A stretch of 64,000 bases of DNA. Source: Guadua angustifolia. Lineage: Eukaryota; Streptophyta; Magnoliopsida; Poales; Poaceae. Numbering within the stretch: the stretch's first letter is position 1; each line of letters opens with the position of its first letter. Below are positions 46,441 through 56,661 of the stretch, piece by piece. The DNA lies in NCBI GenBank assembly GCA_036346375.1, contig CM070506.1, positions 1,364,001-1,428,000 on the forward strand. Direction: 5' to 3'. The translations under genes were made by a program, and so were the position numbers. Under the pieces are notes generated by a model. That model was not told the origin of the DNA. It made no database searches and saw only the letters and a list, made by a program, of their open reading frames with translations.

Positions 46441-46782
46441 AAGCGGCTCGTGTTACCTGGCGGCGGGAGGGCGATCGGGCCCTCACGCCACGCGAACGAC
46501 CAAAAGAATGAGAAGGAGGCTTCGCCTCGGAAGTCTCCTTCCCCTAACACCCTGTGTCAGAGCTATTGATTGCGAAGAATTCTACTGTCGACACGATGAC
46601 GGCCTATCCCTCTGACGCCTCACACCTAATCTGTCGCAGGAAAGTCACATCCCGGGCGGACCAGGCGAAGCCATACGACGACATTAAATGAAGCTTGAGG
46701 GACAGGTCTATAGTGATGGATGTAATTAATGAGTCGTAGATCAGTATGATATCACCTTCTCACCTGCCTGAGCCAACCCAGT

Positions 46783-46791
46783 CTATATAAG
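46783..46791 (+). promoter_or_regulatory. TATA box in the Ty3/gypsy LTR
   Basis: CTATATAAG followed by GGAGCTC. Orientation agrees with a plus-strand element. Confidence 0.6.
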
Positions 46792-47103
46792 GGAGCTCTA
46801 GTGCATGGGGGAGAGGGGAGTCCAATCTGAGCCCAGAACAAAGAAAAGAACAAACTGAAAAAAGCACTGTAACCCGCTCAATAGACATCAACAAAGATCC
46901 AATAGGACGTAAGGCTGTTACCCACACTAGGGGCCCGAACCTTGGTACATCGCTGTGTTCCTTGATCTGTTGATCCCCGAGATCCCTCGTGCGGGAGTAA
47001 TTAGGGTTTCTAATCGCGAAGACGCCCTCTACCGAACCTTAATCTCCATCCTGGGAGAAACCCCGTCCGATGACAGGGTCCTATCCGGTGAAATACGCCG
47101 ACA

Positions 47104-48060
47104 ATGCCAATCAAATATGCTTTTGTGATAAAGGTTATTCCTTGGCATTGGTGTGCTGTGCAACAATATGAAAATTGATATGGTTTAAAGAAAAAATGAA
47201 AATGTGGTTTAGACTGGATGAGCATGGTTGATTGGTGGTCTTTGGGTTTGTTGAAAAACTCGCCTAGTCAATTAAGGACCGATCGATGAGCTACTGAATG
47301 TAAAGCGCAACTGTACTTCCACAAGTCTGGTATGGGACAGACCTGTCTGTCCGTTTAGCGACATCTCATATTAGTTGTGCCATTGGGGGAATGTGGGGAT
47401 GGTTAGTCTGCCATATGGTGCAGAGGGGGCTTTTGAACTGGGTGGTTTTAACCCTACCAGTGGTGAAATCTTAACGGGTATAATTACATGAGATTGAGCT
47501 TTATAGGGGTCTTGTTATGATTTTTCTCTACCAACACACCAAAGAAAGTGTGCATTTGGGCAAAAAGAGATAATCATGTATTGTAGGTAAAGTTGTCAAA
47601 CTTTGCAGAGTAACAATTAATCAATTAGCTGTGTCCGCGATCATGGGCATGCCGAGCAAGTCTTTCACAGATTAGATTTTTGATGTTTCAAAAATGGTTT
47701 CAGAAAAGTGCGTGGTTTTAAGTGGAGAGAGTCCATATGGGGAAATTTGGGATGAAACTCCGGGTTGGACCCCGTGCTGAAAATTGAATTAAATCTCAGT
47801 TTTTACTATATCAATAACACATTGAAAATAATTTGTTGTATTTGAAATATTGCTTTATGGTCAAATTAACCATATTATGCCTTCCTTTGTGACCCGTCAT
47901 TAATACTGCATTTTCCTGTGTAACTTGCGGATTAGTTTTGTACTCACCCTTGCTTGCTCTAACTTTTTAGAAGAGTATCTTTACGATGGTGAGGACCAAG
48001 TTAACTAGACCGCTACTCCAGTTAATTGCCTGTAGCGAATCTATTGGGTTCTACTACTGT
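47104..48060 (+). mobile_element. W-type LTR fragment
   Basis: It aligns with the distal third of the solo LTR at 6539-10847: 'gtcaattaaggac' near 47257, a 'gtgcagagggggc' box near 47419, a pseudo-box 'taaagttgtcaaactttgcagagt' near 47588, and 'gtactcacccttgctt' at 47939. It is broken on the left by the Ty3/gypsy LTR. Confidence 0.65.
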
Positions 48061-48104
48061 TTTTTTCTGCTTTCGTTGTAATCTTCCGATGCATCGACAA
48101 GTAA

Positions 48105-48307
48105 TTTCGACGGCTACGTAAGCCGTCGAAAATAACTTTATTTTCGTCGGTTGCCGACAAAATTAACTGTATTTTCGTCGTTTTTGTTCCGTCGGCCAAA
48201 AGCCGACGAAAATACTGAAAAACCCATTTAAAATAGCTATTTTCGTCGGCTTTTCCTGTAGTTTCATCGGCTTTTGGCCGACGAAAATAATGCGGATTCC
48301 TGTAGTG
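48105..48307. mobile_element. Short CACTA terminus, same family as at 38679
   Basis: It carries TTTTCGTCGGC / GCCGACGAAAA words and ends GGATTCCTGTAGTG. An internal TTTTCCTGTAGTTTC at 48251 resembles a second, decayed terminus. Confidence 0.6.
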
Positions 48308-48714
48308 TACGTGCTATATTTATTGTAAACTATGATTATTAATAAAATGTGTTGGATATGATATGTTATTATCTTTCTTGTGTGTACTAGTTTTTCTAAA
48401 CTAGTACGAAATATACTGAGAATTTTGAAAGTATTTTTAGGAGATCCGACAACTATTGAGTCATTCTCCGTCATGCTAGCTTTTATATTGAGTCATTCTC
48501 CGTCATGCTAGCTTTCTATATTTGTCGATCACGTTTTCTCTATTTGTCTTCATAGCAAAGTCATATTTAATCATATCAAAAGTGACTATAAATTTATAAG
48601 CCAACTTAATTTCAACTAGCTTTTTATATTGAGTCATTCTCCGTCATGCTATCTTTCTATATTTGTCGATCACGTTTTCCTAAGTCATATTTAATCATAT
48701 CAAAATTAACCACT
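48308..48714. repeat. Local duplications of a 31-bp unit
   Basis: TATTGAGTCATTCTCCGTCA occurs three times (about 48457, 48488 and 48628). The last two are followed by the same ~35-base tract ending GATCACGTTTTC. No gene is present. Confidence 0.8.
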
Positions 48715-48905
48715 TGCATATGCTCACGAGAGTGCGTACGTCAAGGTGCACATTAACCGGCCACTTGCCGACGGTGAATTTGTCACTGACAGCTCATAGC
48801 CTTTTGATAACATACAGATTTAAAGTCGGTTTGAAACACTACGTTAATGAATACTTTAGCTGATTAGGACGTTATACCTAACATAATGACAGCAAAGCTA
48901 GATTA
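48715..48905. repeat. Repeat block C, diverged copy of blocks A and B
   Basis: It shares GCTCACGAGAGTGCGT and 'tgaaacactacgtta' with 130-250 and 56370-56480 but has substitutions and a small insertion. It lacks the MITE scar and CACTA end present in A and B, so it looks like an older relative. Confidence 0.75.
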
Positions 48906-51452
48906 TGACCAAGACTTAGCATCGATCTTAACCCTGCGAGGATGGGGAGAAGCGGTCCCAACAGGAGTGAATTGTGTGTGAACTACTGAGTGTACGAATA
49001 TCTTCTATTGTCGTAGTAATGATTTGTCATCACCAGCCTGGTGCAAAATTAGATTTAGGTAATGTAACAGTTATGTTATGATCTCTGGTTGCACACCAAA
49101 ACAAGTGTGTTAATCTAAAGGCAAAAAGAGATGATAATATCCTGTGGGTAAAACTGTACATCTCTGCAGAGTGTAAAACTTTTCAAGAAGTTGTTTTCGT
49201 GCTCATAGGAGTCTTGGTGCGCCAGCACTAGTTAGTGAGATGTTTTCATATTTTCATAAAATGAGTTGGAATTGAAAATTGATACATGTGTTGGAAATTT
49301 TACCCATCAGATGATTCATTGCTATGCCATGTGTTGGTAAATATTGGTTTCAGCTGATATGCCATGTGTTGGCAAAGATTAGTTTCAGATGGTATGCTAT
49401 GTGTTGGCATGGAATGGTTTGAATCTCACATTTAAGGAGGAACTGAGAGTGATGTTTATATTATTCATACTTATTATTTTATATATCTGTCAAATTGTTT
49501 TTACAAAATTCCTTTTGCAATTTATTATTCAGTATTCACAATTCAAATTGGCTTTATGCAAAATAACTATGGAAGCCTTTCTTTTCATACAAGCCTGCAT
49601 TTATTATAGTTTGCAAACACTTTATCCAATATCTAAATATGGGATATGGACACACACCGAAAACTTAAAGATTATACCATATACGCTCAAGCAAGCATCT
49701 GGAAACTCAGGATATTACGGGCCCAGTTCAATGGGATACGGTATACACGGAGGGGGTATCTCCACATTGGGAAAGACTTGACCATTTTCTCTTCACGAGG
49801 AAACCAGCTCGAGTACGCTTGATATCTAAGGATGTTTGGATACGCTGCGGAGATCACGCGATGATAGACTCCTCATTGACCACGATCTGGTATCCAAAAT
49901 CGACTACAACTCGACGTGAGGTAAGGCTACCTCGACTATATAAGGACGAGAGTAGGCATCCCCAAAACAACAAGCAATTCTCAGACTACAGCCATCCAGA
50001 GCTAGACAAGTGAGAAGACCTTTTGAGCAGAACATTTTTAGCCATAGCTTAGCCACTCCTGCTTTGTACTCTATTCGGCGATTCCATATATCATCCATAC
50101 AGGAGCAAAGTATTACTCCATCCGGAGGTTTGAACCTGTCTATATCGTATGCCCCCGATTTCGTACCTGACTCTACTAAATTCGAAGGGAAAAATTAGTC
50201 CAGTGATACTCAATTCGTTGATTTTAAGTGATGTGTCTATGACATATAGGTCCATCTGAGTCTATGACAATGGGTCAAGGTGTCAAAAAATGAATCACGA
50301 ATTTTAAAGAGTGTCGCTAGATCACAATAGAGTTTCTGACATCCACCAAGCCCCACCAGCCGGATCTGAGATCGCCTTCGGAACCATACTGTAGGATGGT
50401 TTGTAGATGAACTGTTGAGACAGAGTTTGAATTGTGGATATATTGAAATGGCAATGACGTATTTATATGTATAGTTGGTAGAGGGTGCCGATAAGAAGGA
50501 TTGTCATGATGGTGGGGTCCTCTACATAGGCTATTATATAAGGGCGACCAACTACACTCAGGTAATGAGCTGTATTTTATAGTATCAACCATAGTGTGTG
50601 AAATTGATCAAAAAAGATTGTCCTATGAAAGTATTATGATCTCCATATTGGGAAAGAATAGATAATTAGGAGTGAGAAGCTGGGATATGCCGAGAGGCCC
50701 AGTGAAGGACAAAGAAAATCAGTTGTGGTTGATTCTTTCAAGCGATATATTTTAAAACCTTGGCTTGAGTATCAGTGCTACTACGGTATAGCATGGTACA
50801 ACTGTTAGCTGCGAGTATGCGGAACTACCTAGGAAATGTGTCCTTAGCTTGAGTTAGCAGGGTTGGAGATCTAGTATCTGATTAATGATAAATGTTCTAG
50901 GTTCTCAATTGTGGTTGAGTTTGTATGGGTAAAGTGATACAAATCTACGTAGGGTTAAATTATGAATTCATGCATGTTTCCTAAATTAGAGGCTGTGGAA
51001 GCTAAGTCTGCCACATATACGAGTGCTAGTAGCATTTTTGGATAATTAAAATTCACAACACTATTTTCCTAATTAAAACTCAATTTCTTGAAAATAGTTT
51101 TGAAGGAAAGGTTCACACCAGATGGATATGAAAAGTGCTTGAGATGGATGTAGAGAAAAACTTCATATAATGCATTTTACTATTAGTGCTTGCTGAGTAC
51201 TTTTGTACTCAGTATTGCTAAATCCCCCTTTGCTTAGAGAATGGTTCCGGAGGTCAAGCTTCTGGCTGGGATATGCATAGATCCCCATGGACTCACCTAC
51301 GAGACATGAGGTGAGAGCACTCGCAAGATCAAGGTTACTTTGATGAGGACTACCAAAAGAGTTAGGATGTTGGATAGTCAGTGCTTCACCTTCCTCAATC
51401 CTTAGAGTACTTAGTTCTTTTGGTATTATATTTTTGTTGTGCTTAGTTATTA
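48906..51452 (+). mobile_element. Composite of LTR fragments
   Basis: 48950-49690 and about 50640-51452 resemble one plus-strand W-type LTR ('cctgtgggtaaaactgtac' at 49140, 'gctgagtacttttgtactcag' near 51191). The interior (about 49690-50640) is different LTR-type DNA with a TATA box (CTATATAAGGA at ~49937) and a probable transcript start region after it. A TCTCCA(C/T)ATTGGGAAAGA word lies at both edges of the inner piece. Exact borders are not resolved. No coding sequence is present. Confidence 0.5.
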
Positions 51453-51460
51453 TGTATAAT

Positions 51461-52385
51461 TAGGGATGAAAACGGAACGGAAACGGTCGGTAAATGGTTG
51501 TTCCGTTTCCGTTTCCACATCTTTTACCAGTAACGGAAACGGAATCGGAAATCTCGAAAACGGATACGAAAACAAATAGTGACAGAAACGGATGCGGAAC
51601 GAAACGGAGCGGATACGGAAACGAAAGTGGAAAATTCCACAAGAACGTAGTACATGATCACAATATACATGACCGTAAAAACAATGTAACTCATTCCACT
51701 TCAAGGCGGATACAAGAACAATGTTATGTTCACCGATATCACTAGAAAGTTTTTTTCTCAAGTTTGTCAGTTGAAGGATCGCGCTATTTGTCCTCCAAAT
51801 CAGACCATTATGTCCTCCTCTATATCATTATCATCGACATCCTCTTGCTCCTCTAACTGTAAAGATGTAATACCCTAAAATTTGCATATTATTGTTCAAT
51901 GTTCATTTATAATTTTCTAAGATTTATTTTGAATTTTCTGGAGTTTATAAATACCATTTTGCTATTTTTTAGATTTATATAATTTATTTATTCAAAAAAA
52001 TGAAGCCAAAATTATGCTAAAAATAATTTTCCTAGGTTCAAAATATTCCAAAGTATTTTTGAGATTTTTTTGGAATTTTCGAACTCTATTTGATATTTTC
52101 TATAAAGCCATTTGTATTTCTGAAATTATTTTAATTCGAAAATAAATATAAATTCTCTATTCTACTTTTTGGGCCAAGTGAGCCAAGTTTCCGACGGAAT
52201 TTCCGGTTTCACTTATACGAATTTCGATTCCGCTTCCGTTCGACGGAAATGGCTCTCCTGCTGCGTTCCGTTCGACAAAAATTTCCGCTTCGTTTACATG
52301 CGACATTTTCCGCTTCCGTTTCCGAAAAAGACTTCCGTTCCGTTTTTCTTGAACGGTCGAAAATTCCGCTTCGCTTTCATCCCTA
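51461..52385. mobile_element. hAT-superfamily element, 925 bp, non-autonomous
   Basis: The ends are TAGGGATGAAAACGG and CATCCCTA, with inverted GGAACGGAAACGG / CCGTTTCCGTTCC subterminal repeats. A perfect 8-bp target-site duplication TGTATAAT lies at 51453-51460 and 52386-52393, diagnostic of hAT. No transposase is present. The interior 51868-52160 is LTR-like. Confidence 0.9.
51868..52160 (+). other. LTR 5'-end fragment inside the hAT element
   Basis: It starts TGTAATACCCTAAAATTTG and continues AT-rich like the first 300 bases of the W-type LTR at 6539. It was either captured by the hAT element or inserted into it and then truncated. Confidence 0.55.
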
Positions 52386-52393
52386 TGTATAAT

Positions 52394-53271
52394 TATGTAC
52401 TAGACTTGTAGCCCGTATGGCAATAGATTATAATAAAGTTGCATTTTAATCTTTAATTATTGTCCGCTGCAATACTTGAATACTATGTATTAACTGATAA
52501 AATGTTAGATGTGCTCAATATTTTATTAGCTAATATACTAGATCAGCTTAATTACCTCAGAATTAATGGCAATATTACTATCGTTACCGTAGGTTAATTA
52601 TACGGATTGTCACAATTACTACCTCTAATTCAAATACAACATGTACCATCATCTAAGCACCTAGTAAGACATGCTTGCATATGAGGATATGAGTCACATA
52701 AATAATCTCCTCTTACGATAATGCTTGACGATGTAACTATATTCTCTTTTTAAACACCATGAAAAATCATCCTTGCATGTGTACTTAATTAATTAATAGT
52801 TTTGTGAACCATTTAAGTATGGTTACTCCATCTAGTGTCGTATCCATGCGTTGTCCATCACGTCCTTTTCTTCCCTTTCTTTCATGCCTGTGAGATGTGT
52901 CTTTAATTAGTAGTTTTGTAAAACATTTAGGTATGGCTACCCCTTCAAATGCCGCGTGCGTTATCGATCAAGTCTCGCCATTTCTTTCAATATCGGCGCC
53001 GTCCAACAATTAATTTAAAATAATTGATAATTTACCACCCTATAGAGTGGTACATTAGAATTTACAATTCTAGTGAGTACCATTCATCATTTGCCGTTTA
53101 ATAGAAGATACAATTCATTGTATTCTGCTTTGGACAACATTGCCCCTACAAGCCCTCGGATGATTTTGCCCTCTTCCTCAGCTTCTTTCTCCTCGTCTCT
53201 TCTTCATGGGCCAGCTGTGGCAAATGTTCATCCCTCTCTCCAAGCCCTTCATGGATACGTAAATGAACTCC
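52394..53271. repeat. Unassigned DNA with a ~150-bp imperfect tandem duplication
   Basis: 52394-52500 continues the LTR interrupted by the hAT element. 52795-52912 and 52913-53000 share 'taattaatagttttgtgaac' / 'taattagtagttttgtaaaa' followed by an ATGGCTAC-type word and 'gccgcgtgcgtt'-type sequence. No gene is present. Confidence 0.5.
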
Positions 53272-53440
53272 CACTAGTATAGAAAATCTCATTATAGATG
53301 GTTCAAAAACGTCATCACAGATGGTTTTATAAACCGTCAGTAACAATATGTCAGTAATATAAGAGTATATCATAAACGATTCAAAAACCGCATATGAAAA
53401 GATACATCACAACCGTATGTGATGTGTTGACGGTTCCACT
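53272..53440. mobile_element. CACTA terminus fragment
   Basis: It starts CACTAGTATAGAAAATC and has repeated GATGGTT / AACCGTC words close to those of the element at 380. No partner terminus was found. Confidence 0.5.
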
Positions 53441-53700
53441 TAGGCTAGCATCTCATCCTCCTCCACAAGCTGACCGGTGCAGCATGCACAGGCGGAGCCG
53501 TCGGGAGGGTGTGGTTGGGCCTGGCCCCCCCTGGCGGTTTATGGAAAGAGCATACATATATTTTCAGGACGTGAAATACACAGAAGTAAAGAAGCAGTGC
53601 AAGTACTGAAAACAATAGTATAGATGCTAAAGTTGGCGTGTCTCAAAAATTTTGCTCCAACACGTACTAGGAACTAGGAAACGATCAGAGTATATTAGCA
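53441..53700. other. Unassigned DNA
   Basis: A short GC-rich patch around 53490-53530 is the only notable feature. I see no recognisable gene. Confidence 0.4.
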
Positions 53701-54075
53701 GGTGTGATTCCATACTCCTGGGTGTACGTACTCCCATATTCAGTATACCATTTAAATGATGTTGTTATACCTCTTTATCCTTTTGAGATACTCTAATACT
53801 AATTATAAGATACTCTAAAGTGAGTTTCACGGAAAATTTCATTGAAGTCCACCCTTTATAGCAATATTTGTTTATATATTCCTTTTACATATGGAAAAGG
53901 GTATATAGTAAAAAAATAAAGGGTTTTGATGAAATTTTGTCAACCATGTTGCATTGGAGTATCTTAGAATTATTATTGGAGTATACCAAAAGTGATATAG
54001 AAGTATAAAGCGTTCATTTAAGTGGTATATTAGAGGTGGGAGTATGTACTTCTAAGAATACGAAAAAGGCTTCCT
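53701..54075 (-). mobile_element. MITE family M, copy 2 (inverted relative to copy 1)
   Basis: It is the reverse complement of 42314-42690 along its length: GATTCCATACTCCTGGGTGT at the left end, GAAAAAGGCTTC at the right. Confidence 0.85.
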
Positions 54076-55100
54076 ATAAGGTTCACTTCATTTTTAGACC
54101 CTCGTTTAGAAATTTCGGCTCGCTACTAGCAAGATGGCCATCGGTGAGTTCTTGTCAGATACATGCGGTTGGACACTAAGGTGGCCCAATGAGGTGCTCT
54201 CTACCTGCGTGGCAGCGAGGAGGGCGATAGAGAAAGCCTTCTTTTGTTAGTCCTTTAAAATATTTTTTTAACAAATCCAATCTCTTTTCAAATAGTTTGA
54301 AAATATATATATATATATCTTCTTCTTGACCGTAAAAAGCATGGCAGTGTCACCTGCCGCGTTACAGGAGCGTGACAAGTTTTCTTGCCGAGCACCCATC
54401 CCTCAGCAAGTTCATCAACTAAGTACCTTGATTAGTTACTTAATTAATCATTTGATTAAGTCACTAATTAATTAGGAGACTTTTACTTAATTAAGTGGCT
54501 AATTCGCTGCAATAAACACGAAGAAAGGTGTAGTGGTCAAGCTTATTGCTGCTATCATTAGGATTTTCAAAGGTGGAGTAATCCCATGTTAATGCACTTT
54601 TATCGGATTGACTACGACTGCGATGGGGCAGGTCGGGCAGGTACGAGAGGAGGGAGCAGGTAGATGGGAACTAGGAAGAAAAACTGAGTGAAACATTTAC
54701 GGTACAGGCAGTGCATCCAAATTAATGTCAGGACAAAGTCATAACTAGGGTTCAAAAAATCGGAACCATTTGGAAATATAGAGTGTTGATTTAGCAATTA
54801 TAGCAAAAGAACATGGCATCAGACTCAAGAAGAGAAGTTAGTTAAACATTTAGATGGGAACTCTAGGAAAAAAAAACCTTCAATTTCTTTTTACCAGTGT
54901 TCTTGTCCTAGCGCTTCGCAGAAAAACCGCCTTTTTTTGTGTGTTCTTGTCCCTAGTTAAACAACCGTTCTTCTTTAATTTCCTCGTCCCCGCCACTGTA
55001 TTGTTGTCATCCCGCACCAATCCTTAGACATTCTAGCTATTATAAATAAAGCAGGTTTATCGGCGTAACTGTACAACTAATTATTATGATATAGTTGTCC
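54076..55100. other. Unassigned DNA with simple AT-rich tracts
   Basis: A short (AT)n run lies at 54303-54318, and 54420-54500 has repeated TTAATTAA words. I see no gene. Confidence 0.5.
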
Positions 55101-55109
55101 TTATATAAA

Positions 55110-55489
55110 GGGGACATATCCAGTGCAATCATGATTTTAGTGTAATCACCGTGCAATCCAACTAAGAAAAGTTTTAAAAAATTCTGAAAAAATCATGGAT
55201 GTACATCTCATCTTACCCCATCTACATATAAAATTTCATGATCAAATTCGTCCTATGCTAGAAGTTACAAAAAAGACAAATTTGGAGTGCATTTGAACTA
55301 TTCAAGTTTGTCAGAAATTTGTGTTTTTTATTACTTTTAACATAGGACAAATTTGATCATGAAATTTTATATGTAGATGGGGTAAGATGAGATGTACATC
55401 CATGATTTTTTTCAGAATTTTTTGAAACTTTTCTTAGTTGGATTGCACGGTGATTGCACCAAAATCATGATTGCACTGGATATACCCTC
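55110..55489. mobile_element. Foldback MITE with 9-bp TSD (Mutator-like), 380 bp
   Basis: Arms of about 170 bases are nearly perfect inverted repeats (ATATCCAGTGCAATCATG at the left, CATGATTGCACTGGATAT at the right) around a short loop near 55300. A 9-bp duplication TTATATAAA lies at 55101-55109 and 55490-55498. The TSD length suggests a Mutator-like MITE. Confidence 0.9.
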
Positions 55490-55685
55490 TTATATAAAAG
55501 TCTATTTTCTATAATTGATGTTTTAAGTCTCTATGGCATTGTGTCATCCGGTACCAATACTTGGAGACTCTACCTATTATAGGTAACTAGCAGATTTACC
55601 TATACAATATATTGGCTAGTAATAATGATACAATTATCTTTGATATACATATCTACTTCTAGTAATTTAAATACAATTGTATTTG

Positions 55686-55686
<1 letters not shown>

Positions 55687-55750
<64 letters not shown>
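55687..55750. repeat. (AT)n microsatellite
   Basis: About 32 uninterrupted AT units. The short open frames encoding Tyr-Ile runs here are artefacts. Confidence 0.98.
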
Positions 55751-55754
<4 letters not shown>

Positions 55755-55971
55755 ATCACCCATATGTGTGTAAGCGTGCAATCAAGCGTCTGGAGCACCC
55801 AATCTATATCCAGCGTGGCTGGCGAGGTTTATTCAGCAAAATTTCAGGGTAGGGAGAGAGAGGGAGGGTGAGGTGGGAGGGTTTAAACGTAAAAACAGCA
55901 GCCAGCGTTGGATATAGATTGGGTGCTCTAGATCGCTTGATTGCACGTTTGCACACATATAGGTGATTGCA
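55751..55971. mobile_element. Foldback MITE between microsatellites, ~220 bp
   Basis: The left arm (TGCAATCACCCATATGTGTG) and right arm (ACACATATAGGTGATTGCA) are inverted repeats, and further inward GAGCACCCAATCTATATCC pairs with GGATATAGATTGGGTGCTC. Its ends resemble those of the MITE at 55110. It sits directly in (AT)n on the left and (CT)n(AT)n on the right. Confidence 0.85.
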
Positions 55972-55978
55972 CAGGATA

Positions 55979-55981
55979 TTT

Positions 55982-56030
<49 letters not shown>
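55979..56030. repeat. (CT)n(AT)n microsatellite
   Basis: CT units followed by AT units, immediately before MITE family M copy 3. Confidence 0.95.
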
Positions 56031-56032
<2 letters not shown>

Positions 56033-56300
56033 GAAGCCTCTTTTTTACTCCTGGGAGTAATTACTCCCTATGTCGTATCTTACAACGTATTGGGTATCTC
56101 GTGCGATGGAGGGTACGTATGTACGCGTAGTATACGAGTATATAAGATCATCTAGGTGGTATATATATTTTTTCAGAGGCAGTATGCACATTTTTTAGAC
56201 ATACTCCTTTTTATATACGTATATGAAGGTATTTACAAAATACGCTAAAAATCATAGACCCTTTACAATTTTTTCATGTGGCTCACATTGGAGTATCTTA
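56031..56300 (+). mobile_element. MITE family M, copy 3, truncated
   Basis: It begins ATGAAGCCTCTTTTTTACTC directly after an AT run and follows copy 1 for about 270 bases to GGAGTATCTTATA, then switches to repeat block B. The same truncation point occurs near position 70 in block A. Confidence 0.75.
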
Positions 56301-56661
56301 TAACAGCCGCCCCGTTGATGCCTAAAGGTCAATAATATAAGGCCAAAGTTCCGCAGCATACATGCATACGCTCACGAGAGTGCGTCAAGGTGCAAATTAA
56401 CCACTTGCCTACGCTGAATTTGTCAGTGACAGCTCGTAGCCTTTTGATAACAAAGAGATTTAGCCTCGATTGAAACACTACGTTATAGCTAACATAGTGA
56501 CAGAAAGCAAGGTCATGACCCACTGCTGAACAACGGTTTTATGAGTCGTCTGTAGTAAACTACCAGTGATGAGAAGAATTTATCATAGACGGTTTGCGAA
56601 TCGTTAGTAAAAATAGACATAATAGACGGTTTTAAACAAGAATTGTCTGTGATGATAATAA
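56301..56661. repeat. Repeat block B with a CACTA terminus
   Basis: It matches 70-500, including the first ~120 bases of the CACTA element (here CACTGCTGAACAACGG from 56521), but has only one copy of the 92-bp unit that is doubled in block A. It ends where family L internal DNA begins at 56662. Confidence 0.85.

Larger units (their letters stand above)
45778..47103 (+). mobile_element. LTR of a Ty3/gypsy element (probable 3' LTR), 1326 bp
   Basis: It starts TGTCGGCGTA and ends TACGCCGACA, a 10-base perfect terminal inverted repeat in TG...CA form. A plus-strand TATA box (CTATATAAG, ~46783-46791) fits a promoter about 310 bases before the end. A GC-rich 58-bp minisatellite fills the first half. 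The single LTR beside a coding internal region indicates a left-truncated element. Confidence 0.8.

Noticed and set aside
49389..49781. 130-codon frame with hydrophobic stretches, possible membrane protein
   Set aside because: It lies in AT-rich LTR DNA. Hydrophobicity follows from T-rich codons and there is no recognised motif.
55625..55871. Tyr-Ile repeat proteins
   Set aside because: They are translations of an (AT)n microsatellite.
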